A DNA stretch of 64,000 nt from Fibrobacter sp. (GCA_017503015.1 JAFVTX010000001.1:1-64000), one strand, 5' to 3'. Shown: positions 23,112-32,663, numbered from the stretch's first letter. Program-made: numbers and translations. Notes: generated by a model not told the origin, from the letters alone.

Positions 23112-25040
23112 TTACTTCTTGTGCTGTTTCAAAAATTCCTTGGCGGCCTTGTTGTTGGGCCTGAGTTTAAGCACCAGCTTGTAAGACTTGACCGCATCGG
23201 CGGTCTTGCCGAGCCCCGCCTGTATGGCGCCCATGTGTTCCCAGTAAACGTAGTCTTCCTTGAAATTTTCGGACTTTATCTGCTGCATCACGGCGTAGGC
23301 TTCTTCGAATTTTCCCTTGCGGTAGAGCCCCCAGGCCTTTGAATCCAAGAAGGCCTCCGACGGAGCCTTGCCCTTTTCGAGTGCAAGAGCCTTGTCCACC
23401 AGCGCAATTCCCTTGTCCACTTCTTCGGGAGAGCGGTTCAGGTCGATAAGGGAGTATCCGTAGTAGTTGTACACTTCGGGCCTGTCCAGCTCGCCCCTGT
23501 CGGGAGCGGTCAGCAGGTATTCGAACAGCTTGAAGGATTCGTCAAATTCTTCCATGCGTTCCAGATTCATGGCCATGTTGAAACGGATGAGCAGGCTGGT
23601 GGAATCTCCCATCAGCATGCTTTCCCAGAAGAGGTTCGCCTTGGACCGCGCCTCGTGCGCCTGGAAAAGCTTGAGGGAATCGGCCTTGCCGTCGGATTCG
23701 ATTTCTTGCGCCTGCGCTACCAGAATTTTGGCGTAGGTATGCTGCAAGTGCCTGTAAGTTTTTTGGGCTTCGTGATTCACCTGGGCAACCGACGCGGAAT
23801 CGGCGATGCCCGCCATGGGCGTCCAGTTGGTCCAGACTCCAAGCAGGGAGTCCAGCAGATAATAGGCCTGCTGGTACTTGCCCGCATAGCCATAGGTCAT
23901 GGCCAAGAAATCCTTGTCGTTACCGTCCAGAATGGAGTCCGCACGCACGGCGTAGGCAACGGCATCGTCCTTCTTTTTTTCGGTGAGGGCGATTCCGGCC
24001 AGAGCCCTGCAGGCCTGGGCCGCAAAGGGCTTGCTCGTGAGACCCTCCAGGGCCTTGTTGTAATGGACCTTCGCGCTGTCCACCTCGTTCTGGGCGTATT
24101 CGTAGTTGGCCAAGAAATAAATCAGCACGGGAGATTCCAGATGGTCGGTGTAGATCTTTTTCCGCAAAAAGGCGAGAGCGTCGGCACGGCTGTCTTTGGC
24201 GATTACCAGGAGCACCAGGTTGATCATATTCTCTTCGTATTCCGACACGGTGCTGAGGGTATCCACGATGGCACGGGCCTCGGCATTGCGTTTTTGGATG
24301 ATAAGACCCTGCACCTGCTGGAGCAACATCTTCTTGTCACCGGTAGCCTCGTAGCCCTTGGCAAAAAGTTCCACCACGGCGGAATCCTTGTGCATGTCGA
24401 TGAGCAAGTTCAGCTGCCGCTGGAAAAGCGAAGAGATGTAGTTCACCTGGGGGAGCAGCAGGTCATAGACCCGCACCAGTTCCTTCTTGTCTTGCACCGC
24501 TTCCAGAAACAGGCTGTAATCGTACAGGAGCGTCATGTCCTGGTAGCGCGAAGAATCCAGCGCCAGATTGAAATACCGACGGGCAGAATCGGCAATTCCC
24601 GCTTTTACATACAACTTAGCAAGCAGTTCGAACTGACCGGGGTTCGTCTTGCCTTTCAGCTGGTTGGCACGTTTAGCTAGCACCAGCGCGGCAGAATCTT
24701 CGCCGTGGGCGGCAATCCTTTCGGCCACGGCGAAGGAGAGGTAGCGGCTTTCGGGATCCGCCTCGAAAGCCCGCTGCCAGAAAATTTCGGCCAGGGCCTT
24801 TTCGCCCCGGAGTTCCATTTCCATCGCCCGAATAAACGATTCGTGAGCCACGTCCAGATTCTGGACCGTTGCCGGCTGTTTTGTTTCGGCCTTCTGTGCA
24901 ACGGCTTTTGCGATGGCGGCAGAATCCGCCGCCGTCAGGGTCGCCTGGCCGCCAGCATCCTTGCGGGGTGCAGAACTGCACGCCGCCAAGAGCGCCACCA
25001 GCGCCAACGTCCAGAAAAATGTCAGGCCTCTACGGAACAT
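23112..25040 (-). CDS. TPR-repeat lipoprotein
   Basis: A 642-aa lipoprotein with signal peptide and lipobox (LALVALLAACSSAP). The mature protein is almost wholly alpha-helical tetratricopeptide-like repeats, e.g. AEIFWQRAFEADPESRYLSF, KVHYNKALEGL, and AVKSYKLVLKLRPNNKAAKE near the C-terminus. Such proteins are scaffolds for envelope assembly complexes. It ends 6 bp before the next lipoprotein gene and begins 2 bp after the PASTA gene, so all three are one operon. Partners are not shown by the sequence. Confidence 0.85.
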   Translation of the reverse strand: MFRRGLTFFWTLALVALLAACSSAPRKDAGGQATLTAADSAAIAKAVAQKAETKQPATVQNLDVAHESFIRAMEMELRGEKALAEIFWQRAFEADPESRYLSFAVAERIAAHGEDSAALVLAKRANQLKGKTNPGQFELLAKLYVKAGIADSARRYFNLALDSSRYQDMTLLYDYSLFLEAVQDKKELVRVYDLLLPQVNYISSLFQRQLNLLIDMHKDSAVVELFAKGYEATGDKKMLLQQVQGLIIQKRNAEARAIVDTLSTVSEYEENMINLVLLVIAKDSRADALAFLRKKIYTDHLESPVLIYFLANYEYAQNEVDSAKVHYNKALEGLTSKPFAAQACRALAGIALTEKKKDDAVAYAVRADSILDGNDKDFLAMTYGYAGKYQQAYYLLDSLLGVWTNWTPMAGIADSASVAQVNHEAQKTYRHLQHTYAKILVAQAQEIESDGKADSLKLFQAHEARSKANLFWESMLMGDSTSLLIRFNMAMNLERMEEFDESFKLFEYLLTAPDRGELDRPEVYNYYGYSLIDLNRSPEEVDKGIALVDKALALEKGKAPSEAFLDSKAWGLYRKGKFEEAYAVMQQIKSENFKEDYVYWEHMGAIQAGLGKTADAVKSYKLVLKLRPNNKAAKEFLKQHKK

Positions 25041-25042
25041 AA

Positions 25043-25804
25043 CTAGTCGGCAATCACAAAGTCTATCTTGGTGTCGGGCAGCAGGTAGTCACCTTCCTTG
25101 GGAGAAGTTTCTATGACGGTGTTCGGGGCTTCGCCATTTTCGGCCTTGACGCGCTTCACGTTGCCTACCTTGAACCCCAGCTGTTCCACTTTCACGAACA
25201 CGTCGTCGATGACTTCACCTGCAAAGGAGGGCAGCAGCACGCGCCCGAGAGTTTCGCCTGCAGAGATGATGACGTTGACGGTATCGCCTACGCGGGCGGT
25301 GTCGCCGGCCATAGGGTCTGTGCGGATAACCACTCCGCGGGGAATGCTCTTGTGGGCGCCCTTGATAATCTGGCCCTGCACAAGGCCTGCGCGGGTCAGC
25401 GTTATGGTGGCCTGCTTCTGGCTCTTTCCGCGAAGGTCCGGAATTTCCACCTGACGGAGTCCAAGACTTCTCGTGATCTGGACGGTGCGGCCTACCTTGG
25501 CCATGCGACCGGCGGCAGGCATCTGCACCAGCGCCCGACCTGCGGGCACCTGGGCGTTGTAGCGGCCCTCTTCCAACCACTTGGCCTTGAAGCCCACAGC
25601 CGAAAGCGCAGCGTCCGCTTCGGCTTCGGTCATGCCTTCCAGATTGGGCACCTCGGCGGTGCTGGTGAACTGTCCGGAGAAAATAGGCAGCGCAATCTTA
25701 TCTACCACAAGGGCGAGAATCACCAGGAGTACCACCCAGAGGATGAACGCCCTGATGAACGGGGATGTCTTGAACCACTTAAAAAAATTCTTTATCTTAC
25801 TCAT
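25043..25804 (-). CDS. Membrane-anchored PASTA-domain protein
   Basis: A 253-aa protein with one N-terminal transmembrane helix (IRAFILWVVLLVILALVV) and three PASTA-like repeats outside: VPNLEGMTEAEADAALSAVG, IPDLRGKSQKQATITLTRAG and LPSFAGEVIDDVFVKVEQLG, each followed by a VGDTV-type strand. PASTA domains bind peptidoglycan or beta-lactam-like ligands and are usual on Ser/Thr kinases or PBPs; here neither kinase nor transpeptidase domain is present. Likely involved in cell-wall sensing or assembly with the downstream lipoproteins. Start MSKIKNFF at 25804. Confidence 0.88.
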   Translation of the reverse strand: MSKIKNFFKWFKTSPFIRAFILWVVLLVILALVVDKIALPIFSGQFTSTAEVPNLEGMTEAEADAALSAVGFKAKWLEEGRYNAQVPAGRALVQMPAAGRMAKVGRTVQITRSLGLRQVEIPDLRGKSQKQATITLTRAGLVQGQIIKGAHKSIPRGVVIRTDPMAGDTARVGDTVNVIISAGETLGRVLLPSFAGEVIDDVFVKVEQLGFKVGNVKRVKAENGEAPNTVIETSPKEGDYLLPDTKIDFVIAD

Positions 25805-26062
25805 TTCCTTTTTTCACCTTGTCGTCCGGATTCACAATCCGAACTTCAAACTTTTCATTCCTTCGAACTGGCGCTCCCTATCCCCTAAATCCTAGCCTCT
25901 AGATCCTAGCCCCTAGCCCCTATCCACCTTCCCGGGGTTTTAGGGGTGTCCCCTAGGAGAGGGGGTAGCTGCTGATGCGGCTAGGTGGCGGGTTCTTTTG
26001 ATTGCCGCTCTAGGCAAGTTGCCCGCCACGACGCAGCAGCGGCGAGGGGGAGGCTTCCCCCT
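25805..26062. repeat. Intergenic repeats, no gene
   Basis: Holds TCCTAGCCTCTAGATCCTAG-type short tandem repeats and GGGGTTTTAGGGGTGTCCCC, related to the GCTCCGCCCCTAAAACCCTG element at 2045 and 31676. No gene seen. Confidence 0.5.
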
Positions 26063-26773
26063 TTATCCCTTGGCGGCTTTTTCCTGTAGCGACTCCTCGT
26101 CAAAGATTACGATGTCCTTGCCCGTGATGGCGATGGCGCCGGCTTTCACCAGGATGGAACTGATGCGGCTCACGGTTTCGCGGGTGGTGCCGGACATGTC
26201 CGCCAGCTGCTGCTGGGTGGGACGGTTGTGAATGACGGTGACCATCTTGCCGTTGTCGGTGTGGATGCGCACGCCGCGTTCTTCCATGAGGTTCAGCAGG
26301 GTGCCGGCCACGCGGCCGCTGACCGACATGGTGGAGAGGGAGCCGATTTGCTTGTTGGCCTTGCGGAGCCGCTTGCTCATTTCGGAGAGGAGCGACATGG
26401 CGAGTTCGGGGTATTGCTTGATGAGCGAGAGGAAGGCGTCGCGGTAGATGATCATCAGCTGGGAGTCGCTGACGGTGCGGACCGAGGCGGAGCGGGGCTC
26501 GCCGTCGATGAGGGACATTTCGCCGAAGAAGTCGCCGCGCTCGAGGAAGCTGAGGATGGTTTCGCGGCCGTCCACGCCGGTCATGTACACTTGGACGGAG
26601 CCCGAGGCGATGAGGTAGAGCGCCTGGACGGAGTCGTCGCCTTCCAGCACTACGGTTTCGTCGCGGTTGAAGTTCTGCACCTCAACCAGGTCGCCCAGGA
26701 GCCTCAGCTGGTCGTCGGACAGTTCCGAGAACAGTTCTACGCCTTTCAGCAGTTCCAATACAGATGCGTCCAT
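26063..26773 (-). CDS. Crp/Fnr-family transcription regulator
   Basis: A 236-aa regulator. The N-terminal cyclic-nucleotide-binding fold (~residues 10-120) includes GDFFGEMSLIDGEPRSASV, close to the phosphate-binding cassette of cAMP receptors. The dimerisation helix is followed by a Crp-type helix-turn-helix (TQQQLADMSGTTRETVSRI). No cysteine cluster of the Fnr type is seen. It probably responds to a nucleotide or acts without a ligand. It lies between purA and the PASTA operon, separated from purA by ~40 bp on the same strand, so it may be co-transcribed with purA. Confidence 0.9.
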   Translation of the reverse strand: MDASVLELLKGVELFSELSDDQLRLLGDLVEVQNFNRDETVVLEGDDSVQALYLIASGSVQVYMTGVDGRETILSFLERGDFFGEMSLIDGEPRSASVRTVSDSQLMIIYRDAFLSLIKQYPELAMSLLSEMSKRLRKANKQIGSLSTMSVSGRVAGTLLNLMEERGVRIHTDNGKMVTVIHNRPTQQQLADMSGTTRETVSRISSILVKAGAIAITGKDIVIFDEESLQEKAAKG

Positions 26774-26815
26774 GTTTTCCTCTCTTCTTTTGGCCGCGCC
26801 GGGGCGGCGGTGGCT

Positions 26816-28099
26816 TTAGTCCAAATCCACGATGATGCTCTGGTCGCGCTTGGCGCCGATGGAGATCATGCCGATTTTCACGCCCACCAGTTCCGCCATG
26901 CGGTTCAGGTACTTGCGGGCGTTTTCGGGCAATTCTTCTAGCTTGCGGCACTTGGTGGTGTCGCACTTCCAGCCGGGCATTTCTTCGTAGACCGGCACGC
27001 AGCGGCCCACCTTCGAAAGCTGGTTCGGGAAGTTTTCGATTTTTTCGCCGTCGCATTCGTAGTGGGTGCAAATCTTGATGGTATCAAAGGTGTCCAGCAC
27101 GTCGAGCTTGGTGATGGCGAGGTGCGTGAGGCCGTTCACCACTGCAGCCTTGCGGACCACCGGGGCGTCGAACCAACCGCAGCGGCGGTTGCGGCCCGTG
27201 GTGGCGCCGTATTCGTTGCCGATCTTGCGGAGGGTGTCGCCGGTTTCGTCCAAGAGTTCTGTCGGGAAGGGGCCGTTACCCACGCGGGTGGTGTAGGCCT
27301 TGACCACGCCTACCACCTGGTCGATGGCCGTGGGGCCGATGCCGGCGCCGCAGCTGGCGTAGCCTGCCACCGTGTTGCTGGAGGTCACGAAGGGGTAGGT
27401 TCCCTGGTCCACGTCGAGGATGGTGCCCTGGGCTCCTTCGAACACCAGGCGCTTGCCGGCCTTCACGGCGGCATAGAGCATGGCGCTCACGTCGCGCACG
27501 AACGGCTTGATCTTCTGGCCCAGTTCCAGGTAGTCCTTGATGACCTGTTCGGGGTCGATTTCGGGAACGTCGTACATCACCTTGAATTCTTCGTTGTGGA
27601 CCTTGGCCATGGCTTCGACGCGGGGGCGCAGTTCGCGTTCGTCCATCAGGTCGCCCACGCGGACGCCGATGCGGTTCACCTTGTCGCTGTAGCAGGGGCC
27701 GATGCCACGGCCCGTGGTGCCGATGGCGGCCTTGCCGGCCTTCTTTTCTTTGGCCTTGTCGAGAGCGGAGTGGTACGGCAGCACCACGTGGGCGTTATCG
27801 GCAATGAACAGGCGGCCTTCGGGGTTGATGCCCTTGGTGTGCAGGTCGGCGATCTCGGCCAGGGTCTGCACCGGGTCCAGCACCACGCCGTTGCCGATGA
27901 CGCAAATCTTGTCGTCGTGCATAATGCCGGAGGGAATCAGGTGGAACACGAACTTCTTGTCGCCCACTTCGACGGTGTGGCCAGCGTTTGCGCCGCCCTG
28001 GAAACGCACAATGTAGTCTGCGTCCAGCGTCAGAAAATCAACTACCTTGGCCTTGCCTTCGTCACCCCACTGGGAACCGATTACAACACGATTTGCCAT
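26816..28099 (-). CDS. purA: Adenylosuccinate synthetase
   Basis: Catalyses the GTP-dependent joining of IMP and aspartate to give adenylosuccinate, the first committed step to AMP. At 427 aa it has the usual length. Signatures: the N-terminal QWGDEGKAKVVD (GTP-binding loop with catalytic Asp), NAGHTV (active-site His), GTTGRGIGPCYSDK and the C-terminal GATTGRNRRCGW. Start at ATG 28099. The enzyme is cytoplasmic. Standard GC-rich host codon use. Confidence 0.97.
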   Translation of the reverse strand: MANRVVIGSQWGDEGKAKVVDFLTLDADYIVRFQGGANAGHTVEVGDKKFVFHLIPSGIMHDDKICVIGNGVVLDPVQTLAEIADLHTKGINPEGRLFIADNAHVVLPYHSALDKAKEKKAGKAAIGTTGRGIGPCYSDKVNRIGVRVGDLMDERELRPRVEAMAKVHNEEFKVMYDVPEIDPEQVIKDYLELGQKIKPFVRDVSAMLYAAVKAGKRLVFEGAQGTILDVDQGTYPFVTSSNTVAGYASCGAGIGPTAIDQVVGVVKAYTTRVGNGPFPTELLDETGDTLRKIGNEYGATTGRNRRCGWFDAPVVRKAAVVNGLTHLAITKLDVLDTFDTIKICTHYECDGEKIENFPNQLSKVGRCVPVYEEMPGWKCDTTKCRKLEELPENARKYLNRMAELVGVKIGMISIGAKRDQSIIVDLD

Positions 28100-28241
28100 A
28101 TATCCTTCATTCTGTTGGCGGCCCGGCGGCGCAAAACTCCAAAAGGAGCAGTCCCGCGGGTCGATTGCTTGTTAAACGACGAAATTCAAGCGCAGAGGCC
28201 TTCCCTGCGCCCTTTTTCGCCTAAAAGATAAAAAAGTGGGC

Positions 28242-28297
28242 GGGGCGCTGGACCGGAAGGGGCTGGCAATGCGGCAAAAACGGCCAGAAAACGCCCC
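28242..28297 (-). terminator. Possible terminator after the hydrolase gene
   Basis: On the minus strand GGGGCG pairs with CGCCCC around an inner CTGGC/GCCAG stem, followed by CCCACTTTTTTATC. It lies between the hydrolase stop and purA. Confidence 0.45.
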
Positions 28298-28314
28298 GGC
28301 CAAAACACCGCAAG

Positions 28315-29583
28315 CTAATCGTCGGCGCGTTCTAACCCACGCAGGCTTTCGTCTATAAAGTTAAACGTCTTTGCGTAGGCTTCGTCGCGCACGCCCTTGC
28401 GGGAAAGGTACAGGTCGTGCAAGCCGCCCGCCACCGTTTCCGTCGTTACTTTCGTCCCGACTTTCGGAGCCCACATCTCTATATGCTCCACATCCAGCAC
28501 GCCATCGCAATGCATTTGGTTCTCTGACCATTCATCGTCATTTTCGCTACAGTCCCCATGCAACACAAGCACCGGTGAATTTATATGAAATCCCTTGTGC
28601 AATTCCAGCTGGGCCCTATATACCCCGCGTATCCACCCCAAGAACTGCTCCGGCCGTTCTTCGCTTTTCCACTCCGTATTGTATTGCCACTCGCCATAAC
28701 GCTCCCTGTTGATCGCGTAAGCGTAATTCGGATTCCCGCTGGACCCAATCGAAAAGTCGGGCAGGTACATGGCCAGCTCCGAAATGACCGGAATCGCGAC
28801 ATTGCGCACAAGCCAGTTGAAATTGAAATCAAAGAAAGGACTGTTCAAGACGAGAGCCGCAAACTTTTCGGCTGGACGGGACTCCGCATAAAACGACACC
28901 AGCAAGCCGCCCTGGGAATGCCCTATCAAGACCAGCGGCAGCGAATGCGCATGCCCTGTACGCTCCTTCGTAATCACCCGCGCAAGCTCCACCGCAAAAT
29001 CCAGCTCCGGAAAAAACTCCCGCATGTTCCGCAGGTCACCCCGACGGTCCCCAGGCGCAAAGGAACGCCCGCAATAATGCAGGTCTATCGCAAAAAAGGC
29101 ATAGCCCGCCGAATCCGCCTTTTGAGCCATTTCCTTCTGGAAATAATAATCGTTGTAACCATGCACATACAGGATTATCCCCCGCGCAGGCTTGGCACCG
29201 GCCGCATTTTGCGCAGACTTGACACCGGCACCCTCCTCGACATCGGTCAACGCGGAGTCACTCCCGACACTGCCATTTCCTGCGGAATCAGCCTCAACGG
29301 AATCAACCGCCACCGAACTCCCGAAAGGAAATTCCACCAGAGTCGAACGGAATTCCTTTCCGCCCACATTTGTGCGCATCGCATACTGACGGAAAGGCGC
29401 ACCCAACGCCACGTCGTCAACACCGTCCGCATAAGCCTGCCACACGTCATGGGCGCTCACCGGAACCTTGACGCCGGAATCAAGCGCTCGCTCCTCTTTC
29501 AAAACCCCGTTGGCAAACCCGATGTGGAGCAAAACGGCCACCACAAAAAACAGGCCGAGAGCGTCAAGTCTAAATTTTTTCAC
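28315..29583 (-). CDS. Secreted or membrane-anchored alpha/beta hydrolase
   Basis: A ~422-aa serine hydrolase of the S33/monoglyceride-lipase type. It has an N-terminal hydrophobic segment (LDALGLFFVVAVLLHIGFA), then a linker with low complexity, then the hydrolase fold: ILYVHGYNDYYF (oxyanion strand), the nucleophile elbow IGHSQGG, and a C-terminal GGLHDLYLS with the catalytic His. Substrate is unknown; lipid or carbohydrate esters are plausible. Start chosen at GTG 29583 (VKKFRLD) after GCAGGG; a GTG at 29610 is possible but its GGAG is too close. Confidence 0.8.
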   Translation of the reverse strand: MKKFRLDALGLFFVVAVLLHIGFANGVLKEERALDSGVKVPVSAHDVWQAYADGVDDVALGAPFRQYAMRTNVGGKEFRSTLVEFPFGSSVAVDSVEADSAGNGSVGSDSALTDVEEGAGVKSAQNAAGAKPARGIILYVHGYNDYYFQKEMAQKADSAGYAFFAIDLHYCGRSFAPGDRRGDLRNMREFFPELDFAVELARVITKERTGHAHSLPLVLIGHSQGGLLVSFYAESRPAEKFAALVLNSPFFDFNFNWLVRNVAIPVISELAMYLPDFSIGSSGNPNYAYAINRERYGEWQYNTEWKSEERPEQFLGWIRGVYRAQLELHKGFHINSPVLVLHGDCSENDDEWSENQMHCDGVLDVEHIEMWAPKVGTKVTTETVAGGLHDLYLSRKGVRDEAYAKTFNFIDESLRGLERADD

Positions 29584-29723
29584 AAGAACACCCTGCAAGT
29601 GCAAAAACACTCCATAAACACTTCATCCATGCCGTAAATGATAGCAAGTTTTTCCCAAAAAACTACACACGATAAAAATATAGCCTACGGATAGAAATCC
29701 GCAAATTAATCTATATTCCTTTT

Positions 29724-30362
29724 ATGCCAGCAAAGACTCCCGACCCAAGCGTCATCCAGCCTATCGCCAACGTGGAGGCATTGACCTTCGTCAAGCCCGC
29801 CGTCAAAAACCCAAACATCATTGTGGGCGATTTCACCTATATTGCCGACAAGGACTTTGAGCAGCACGTCACCCACCATTACGACTTTATCGGCGACAAG
29901 CTCATCATCGGCAAGTTCTGCCAGATTGCCGCCGGCGTGGAATTCGTGATGAACGGGGCGAACCACCAGATGAACGCGGCCACCACTTACCCCTTCTACA
30001 TCTTCGGCACATGGGAGCAGCCCGCCCCGGCCCAGAGCGACCTTCCGCTCAAGGGCGATACCGTCATCGGAAATGACGTATGGATCGGGCAGAATGTGAC
30101 GATTCTCCCAGGCGTCCACATCGGCGACGGAGCCATCATCGGGGCAAACTCCGTCGTAGCAAGCGACGTGGAGCCTTACACCATCGTGGCAGGGAACCCT
30201 GCCAAACTCATCCGCAAACGATTCGACGACGAACTTACCGCACTGCTGCTCAAGTTCAAGTGGTGGGACAAGCCCATCGACGAAATCAACAGTCTCATCC
30301 CCGTCCTCACTTGCAGCGACCTCAAAAAAGTGAAAGCCGAGCTCAAGGCCCGGCTTATGTAA
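29724..30362 (+). CDS. Vat-like xenobiotic (streptogramin A) acetyltransferase
   Basis: A 212-aa left-handed beta-helix acyltransferase of the Vat/CatB (XAT) family, which transfers acetyl from acetyl-CoA to a hydroxyl of streptogramin A or chloramphenicol-type drugs. Visible features: hexapeptide repeats (IIGKFCQIAAGVEFVM, VIGNDVWIGQNVTILPGVHI, GAIIGANSVVASDV), the catalytic-His loop MNGANHQMNAAT, the AGNPAKLIRKRF turn, and the C-terminal FKWWDKPIDEIN. The loop and tail follow the Vat pattern closely. It stands alone, with host-like codon use, so it is probably a resident gene. Drug specificity cannot be read from the sequence. Confidence 0.87.
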   Translation: MPAKTPDPSVIQPIANVEALTFVKPAVKNPNIIVGDFTYIADKDFEQHVTHHYDFIGDKLIIGKFCQIAAGVEFVMNGANHQMNAATTYPFYIFGTWEQPAPAQSDLPLKGDTVIGNDVWIGQNVTILPGVHIGDGAIIGANSVVASDVEPYTIVAGNPAKLIRKRFDDELTALLLKFKWWDKPIDEINSLIPVLTCSDLKKVKAELKARLM

Positions 30363-30486
30363 GTGGAGATCCCGCAACGAGTGCGAGATAACAACGTCGG
30401 TTAGAGATGCCCGCGACGCTCCTTACACGACCGCAACGCTCTACCGCAATTGACATGCCTCCGGTCTGAGCGTTGCTCTCGTCGTC

Positions 30487-30508
30487 GCGGCTTGTTAATA
30501 CAAGCCGC
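30487..30508. terminator. Hairpin between converging vat-like and moxR-like genes
   Basis: GCGGCTTG-ttaata-CAAGCCGC, a perfect 8-bp stem in a repeat also seen near 46117-46134 (GACTCG-ttaata-CGAGTC). It may end transcription from one or both sides. Confidence 0.5.
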
Positions 30509-30517
30509 TTCTCCTCA

Positions 30518-31501
30518 CTACGGCACTTCCACAGAATCGAGAATCTTCTGCACCACGGTCTCGGCGGAGACTTCTTCCGCTTCGGCCTCGTAGCTCAGGA
30601 TAATGCGGTGGCGGAGCACTTCCATGGCGACGGCCTTCACGTCTTCTGGCGTCACGTAGGCGCGGCCCTGGATAAACGCATGGGCCTTCGAAGCCTGGGC
30701 AAGGCCGATGGATGCACGGGGCGAGGCGCCCACTTCCACAAAGCCCACCAGGTCGCTACGCTTGATGCTGCCCGGATCGCGGGTCGCAAGCACCAGGTTC
30801 ACGATGTATTCGCGCACGCGTTCGTCCACGTACACCTGCTTCACCAGCTGGCGGGCGGCCAGAATATCTTCCTTCGTGGCGACGGCCTGCGGCTGACGGA
30901 GCCCCGCACCGGCGACAGCGTCGAGAATCTTCATTTCGTCAGCCTTGTTCGGGTAGCTGACCTTCACCTTCAACAGGAAACGGTCCACCTGGGCTTCGGG
31001 CAGCGGATACGTACCTTCCTGCTCGATGGGGTTCTGCGTGGCAAGCACCAGGAACGGCTCGTCCAGCTTGAACGTCTCGTCGCCGATGGTGATGTGGCGT
31101 TCCTGCATAGCTTCGAGCAAAGCGCTCTGCACCTTCGACGGCGCACGGTTGATTTCATCGGCCAGCACCAGGTTCGTAAACAGCGGGCCCTTGCGGGTCT
31201 CGAACTTCGCTTCCTTCGCGTTGTAAATCGTGGTACCCAGCAAGTCGGCCGGCAAAAGGTCAGGCGTGAACTGGATGCGCTTGAAATCCAGCGACACGGC
31301 ATCGGCAAAAGCCTTCACCGCAGTCGTCTTGGCAAGGCCCGGCAAGCCTTCCAGCAGCACGTGACCGTCGGCCAAGATACCCGTCAAAATGCTTTCCACC
31401 AGAGCCTTCTGGCCAATCACCGTCCCTTCCACTTCACGCAGCAAATTCATGCAAAAAGCACTCTGCTGGCGCACCTTTTCCGAAAGTTCCTGAATATCCA
31501 T
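30518..31501 (-). CDS. MoxR-family AAA+ ATPase
   Basis: A 327-aa AAA+ chaperone-like ATPase of the MoxR group, which helps mature or activate partner proteins, often von Willebrand-type ones. Walker A EGLPGLAKTT, Walker B LVLADEINRAPSKVQ, sensor 1 VLATQNPIEQEGTYPLPEAQ, and a C-terminal lid (GASPRASIGLAQASKAHA). Usually it heads a bat-type operon; here the BatD-like gene lies 6.5 kb away (37176), with no DUF58 or VWA protein between. Standard host codon use. Confidence 0.93.
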   Translation of the reverse strand: MDIQELSEKVRQQSAFCMNLLREVEGTVIGQKALVESILTGILADGHVLLEGLPGLAKTTAVKAFADAVSLDFKRIQFTPDLLPADLLGTTIYNAKEAKFETRKGPLFTNLVLADEINRAPSKVQSALLEAMQERHITIGDETFKLDEPFLVLATQNPIEQEGTYPLPEAQVDRFLLKVKVSYPNKADEMKILDAVAGAGLRQPQAVATKEDILAARQLVKQVYVDERVREYIVNLVLATRDPGSIKRSDLVGFVEVGASPRASIGLAQASKAHAFIQGRAYVTPEDVKAVAMEVLRHRIILSYEAEAEEVSAETVVQKILDSVEVP

Positions 31502-31675
31502 TTAGTTAACCTCTTCTGTTTTCGCGAATTAAGATACAAAATTCCACGAAAAAAGGCAAATTAGTTATGAGTTTTGAGTCATGAGTTATGAGTATGGACG
31601 CTAGCAAGACGAGTGATTTATAAAAGGGGGAAGAATCCCCCTGGTTCGCACTCCGTTGCTCTCCACCCCCACGCC

Positions 31676-31700
31676 TAAGGGCTCCGCCCCTAAAACCCTG
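31676..31700. repeat. Intergenic element GCTCCGCCCCTAAAACCCTG
   Basis: The same 20-base string occurs near 2048-2067; a related reverse form lies near 25936. It abuts the end of the lipoprotein gene at 31704. Confidence 0.6.
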
Positions 31701-31703
31701 TTT

Positions 31704-32549
31704 TCATTCAACGGGATAATGGAAACTCCACCGAGTCAAAACCTCGTGAACCCCTTTGGTATAAAGAGGCACTTCTTTCCCATCCACTACAAAAACCTTT
31801 ACATTTTCGACTTTGTCACCATCCGTTTCATAAGTGACGGACATCGACAGAAAGGGAGCACCGCTTTTATACAAGACAATTTCATTGGCTCTTGTCGAAA
31901 CAGCAAAAGAAATATTAACCCATCGCTTTTTGGTACAAGATTTGCATGTCCTAAGGGTAAACTCATAAGGAACCATTCTAATTCCTATAGAGTCATTTCT
32001 ATAAATTCCAACCTGAAAACTTTCATATGAAACATCATTGGGAACATCCACCGAAAGAGAAACTTCGTCTTCGTATCCCGAATATTCTTTTTGAAAATCT
32101 TCGCCAAGATTTATAATCCAGGTATATTGTTTCGAAGAATCCTCCACCACCGAGATTTCTTTTTCATTGTCGTTCTTATCAAATATAAACGCACGATATC
32201 CCCTGCGAGAATCATTGCAGATGATTTTCATTTTTTGATACGGTTTTCCTTTTTTATACCAGACAAGAATATCGTCATCGAAATCATGCGAGCATTTTTC
32301 TTTAGTTCCTCGCCAAAAGTCTATCTGACGATTCCGTCCATCCTGATATATTGGTATTGGGACAGCGCCAGCAACCGCAAATTGTCCAGAACAATGTGGA
32401 CATCTAGGATTCCAACCAACAATAGACTCGTCCTTAAAATCTTCTGTTGAGAGATTATCCTTCACTATGATATGGTGCGGAGTAACACTGCACCCCGCAA
32501 GCAGCAGGGCACACACCATCAACACAATCCATAAAATTCCGCGAGCCAT
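31704..32549 (-). CDS. Hypothetical lipoprotein A
   Basis: A 281-aa lipoprotein. Signal peptide and lipobox: MARGILWIVLMVCALLLAGC. The mature part includes a CPHCSGQFAV motif and a CKSCTKKRW motif, possibly a two-part zinc site, within otherwise beta-rich sequence. Not recognised. Its promoter region and signal peptide are nearly identical to those of the gene at 33577-34482, although the mature proteins differ: the 5' module was duplicated and joined to different bodies. AT-rich codon use compared with neighbours suggests transfer. Confidence 0.7.
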   Translation of the reverse strand: MARGILWIVLMVCALLLAGCSVTPHHIIVKDNLSTEDFKDESIVGWNPRCPHCSGQFAVAGAVPIPIYQDGRNRQIDFWRGTKEKCSHDFDDDILVWYKKGKPYQKMKIICNDSRRGYRAFIFDKNDNEKEISVVEDSSKQYTWIINLGEDFQKEYSGYEDEVSLSVDVPNDVSYESFQVGIYRNDSIGIRMVPYEFTLRTCKSCTKKRWVNISFAVSTRANEIVLYKSGAPFLSMSVTYETDGDKVENVKVFVVDGKEVPLYTKGVHEVLTRWSFHYPVE

Positions 32550-32625
32550 TATCTATAAAATAGAATATCTAGGCAAAAACCGAATTCATTCCATCCAACA
32601 ATTCGTGGACTTCATCAAATAAAAC

Positions 32626-32657
32626 GAACCATTTTCCCAGCACCGGGAAAATGGTTC
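32626..32657. terminator. Terminator-like hairpin after the zeta-toxin gene
   Basis: GAACCATTTTCCC-agcacc-GGGAAAATGGTTC, perfect 13-bp stem, 6 bp beyond the toxin stop codon. Confidence 0.7.
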
Positions 32658-32663
32658 ACTCTA

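Noticed and set aside
27062-28231. 389-codon frame opposite purA
   Set aside because: Mirror frame of a highly conserved gene; low-complexity His/Val/Gly-rich translation.
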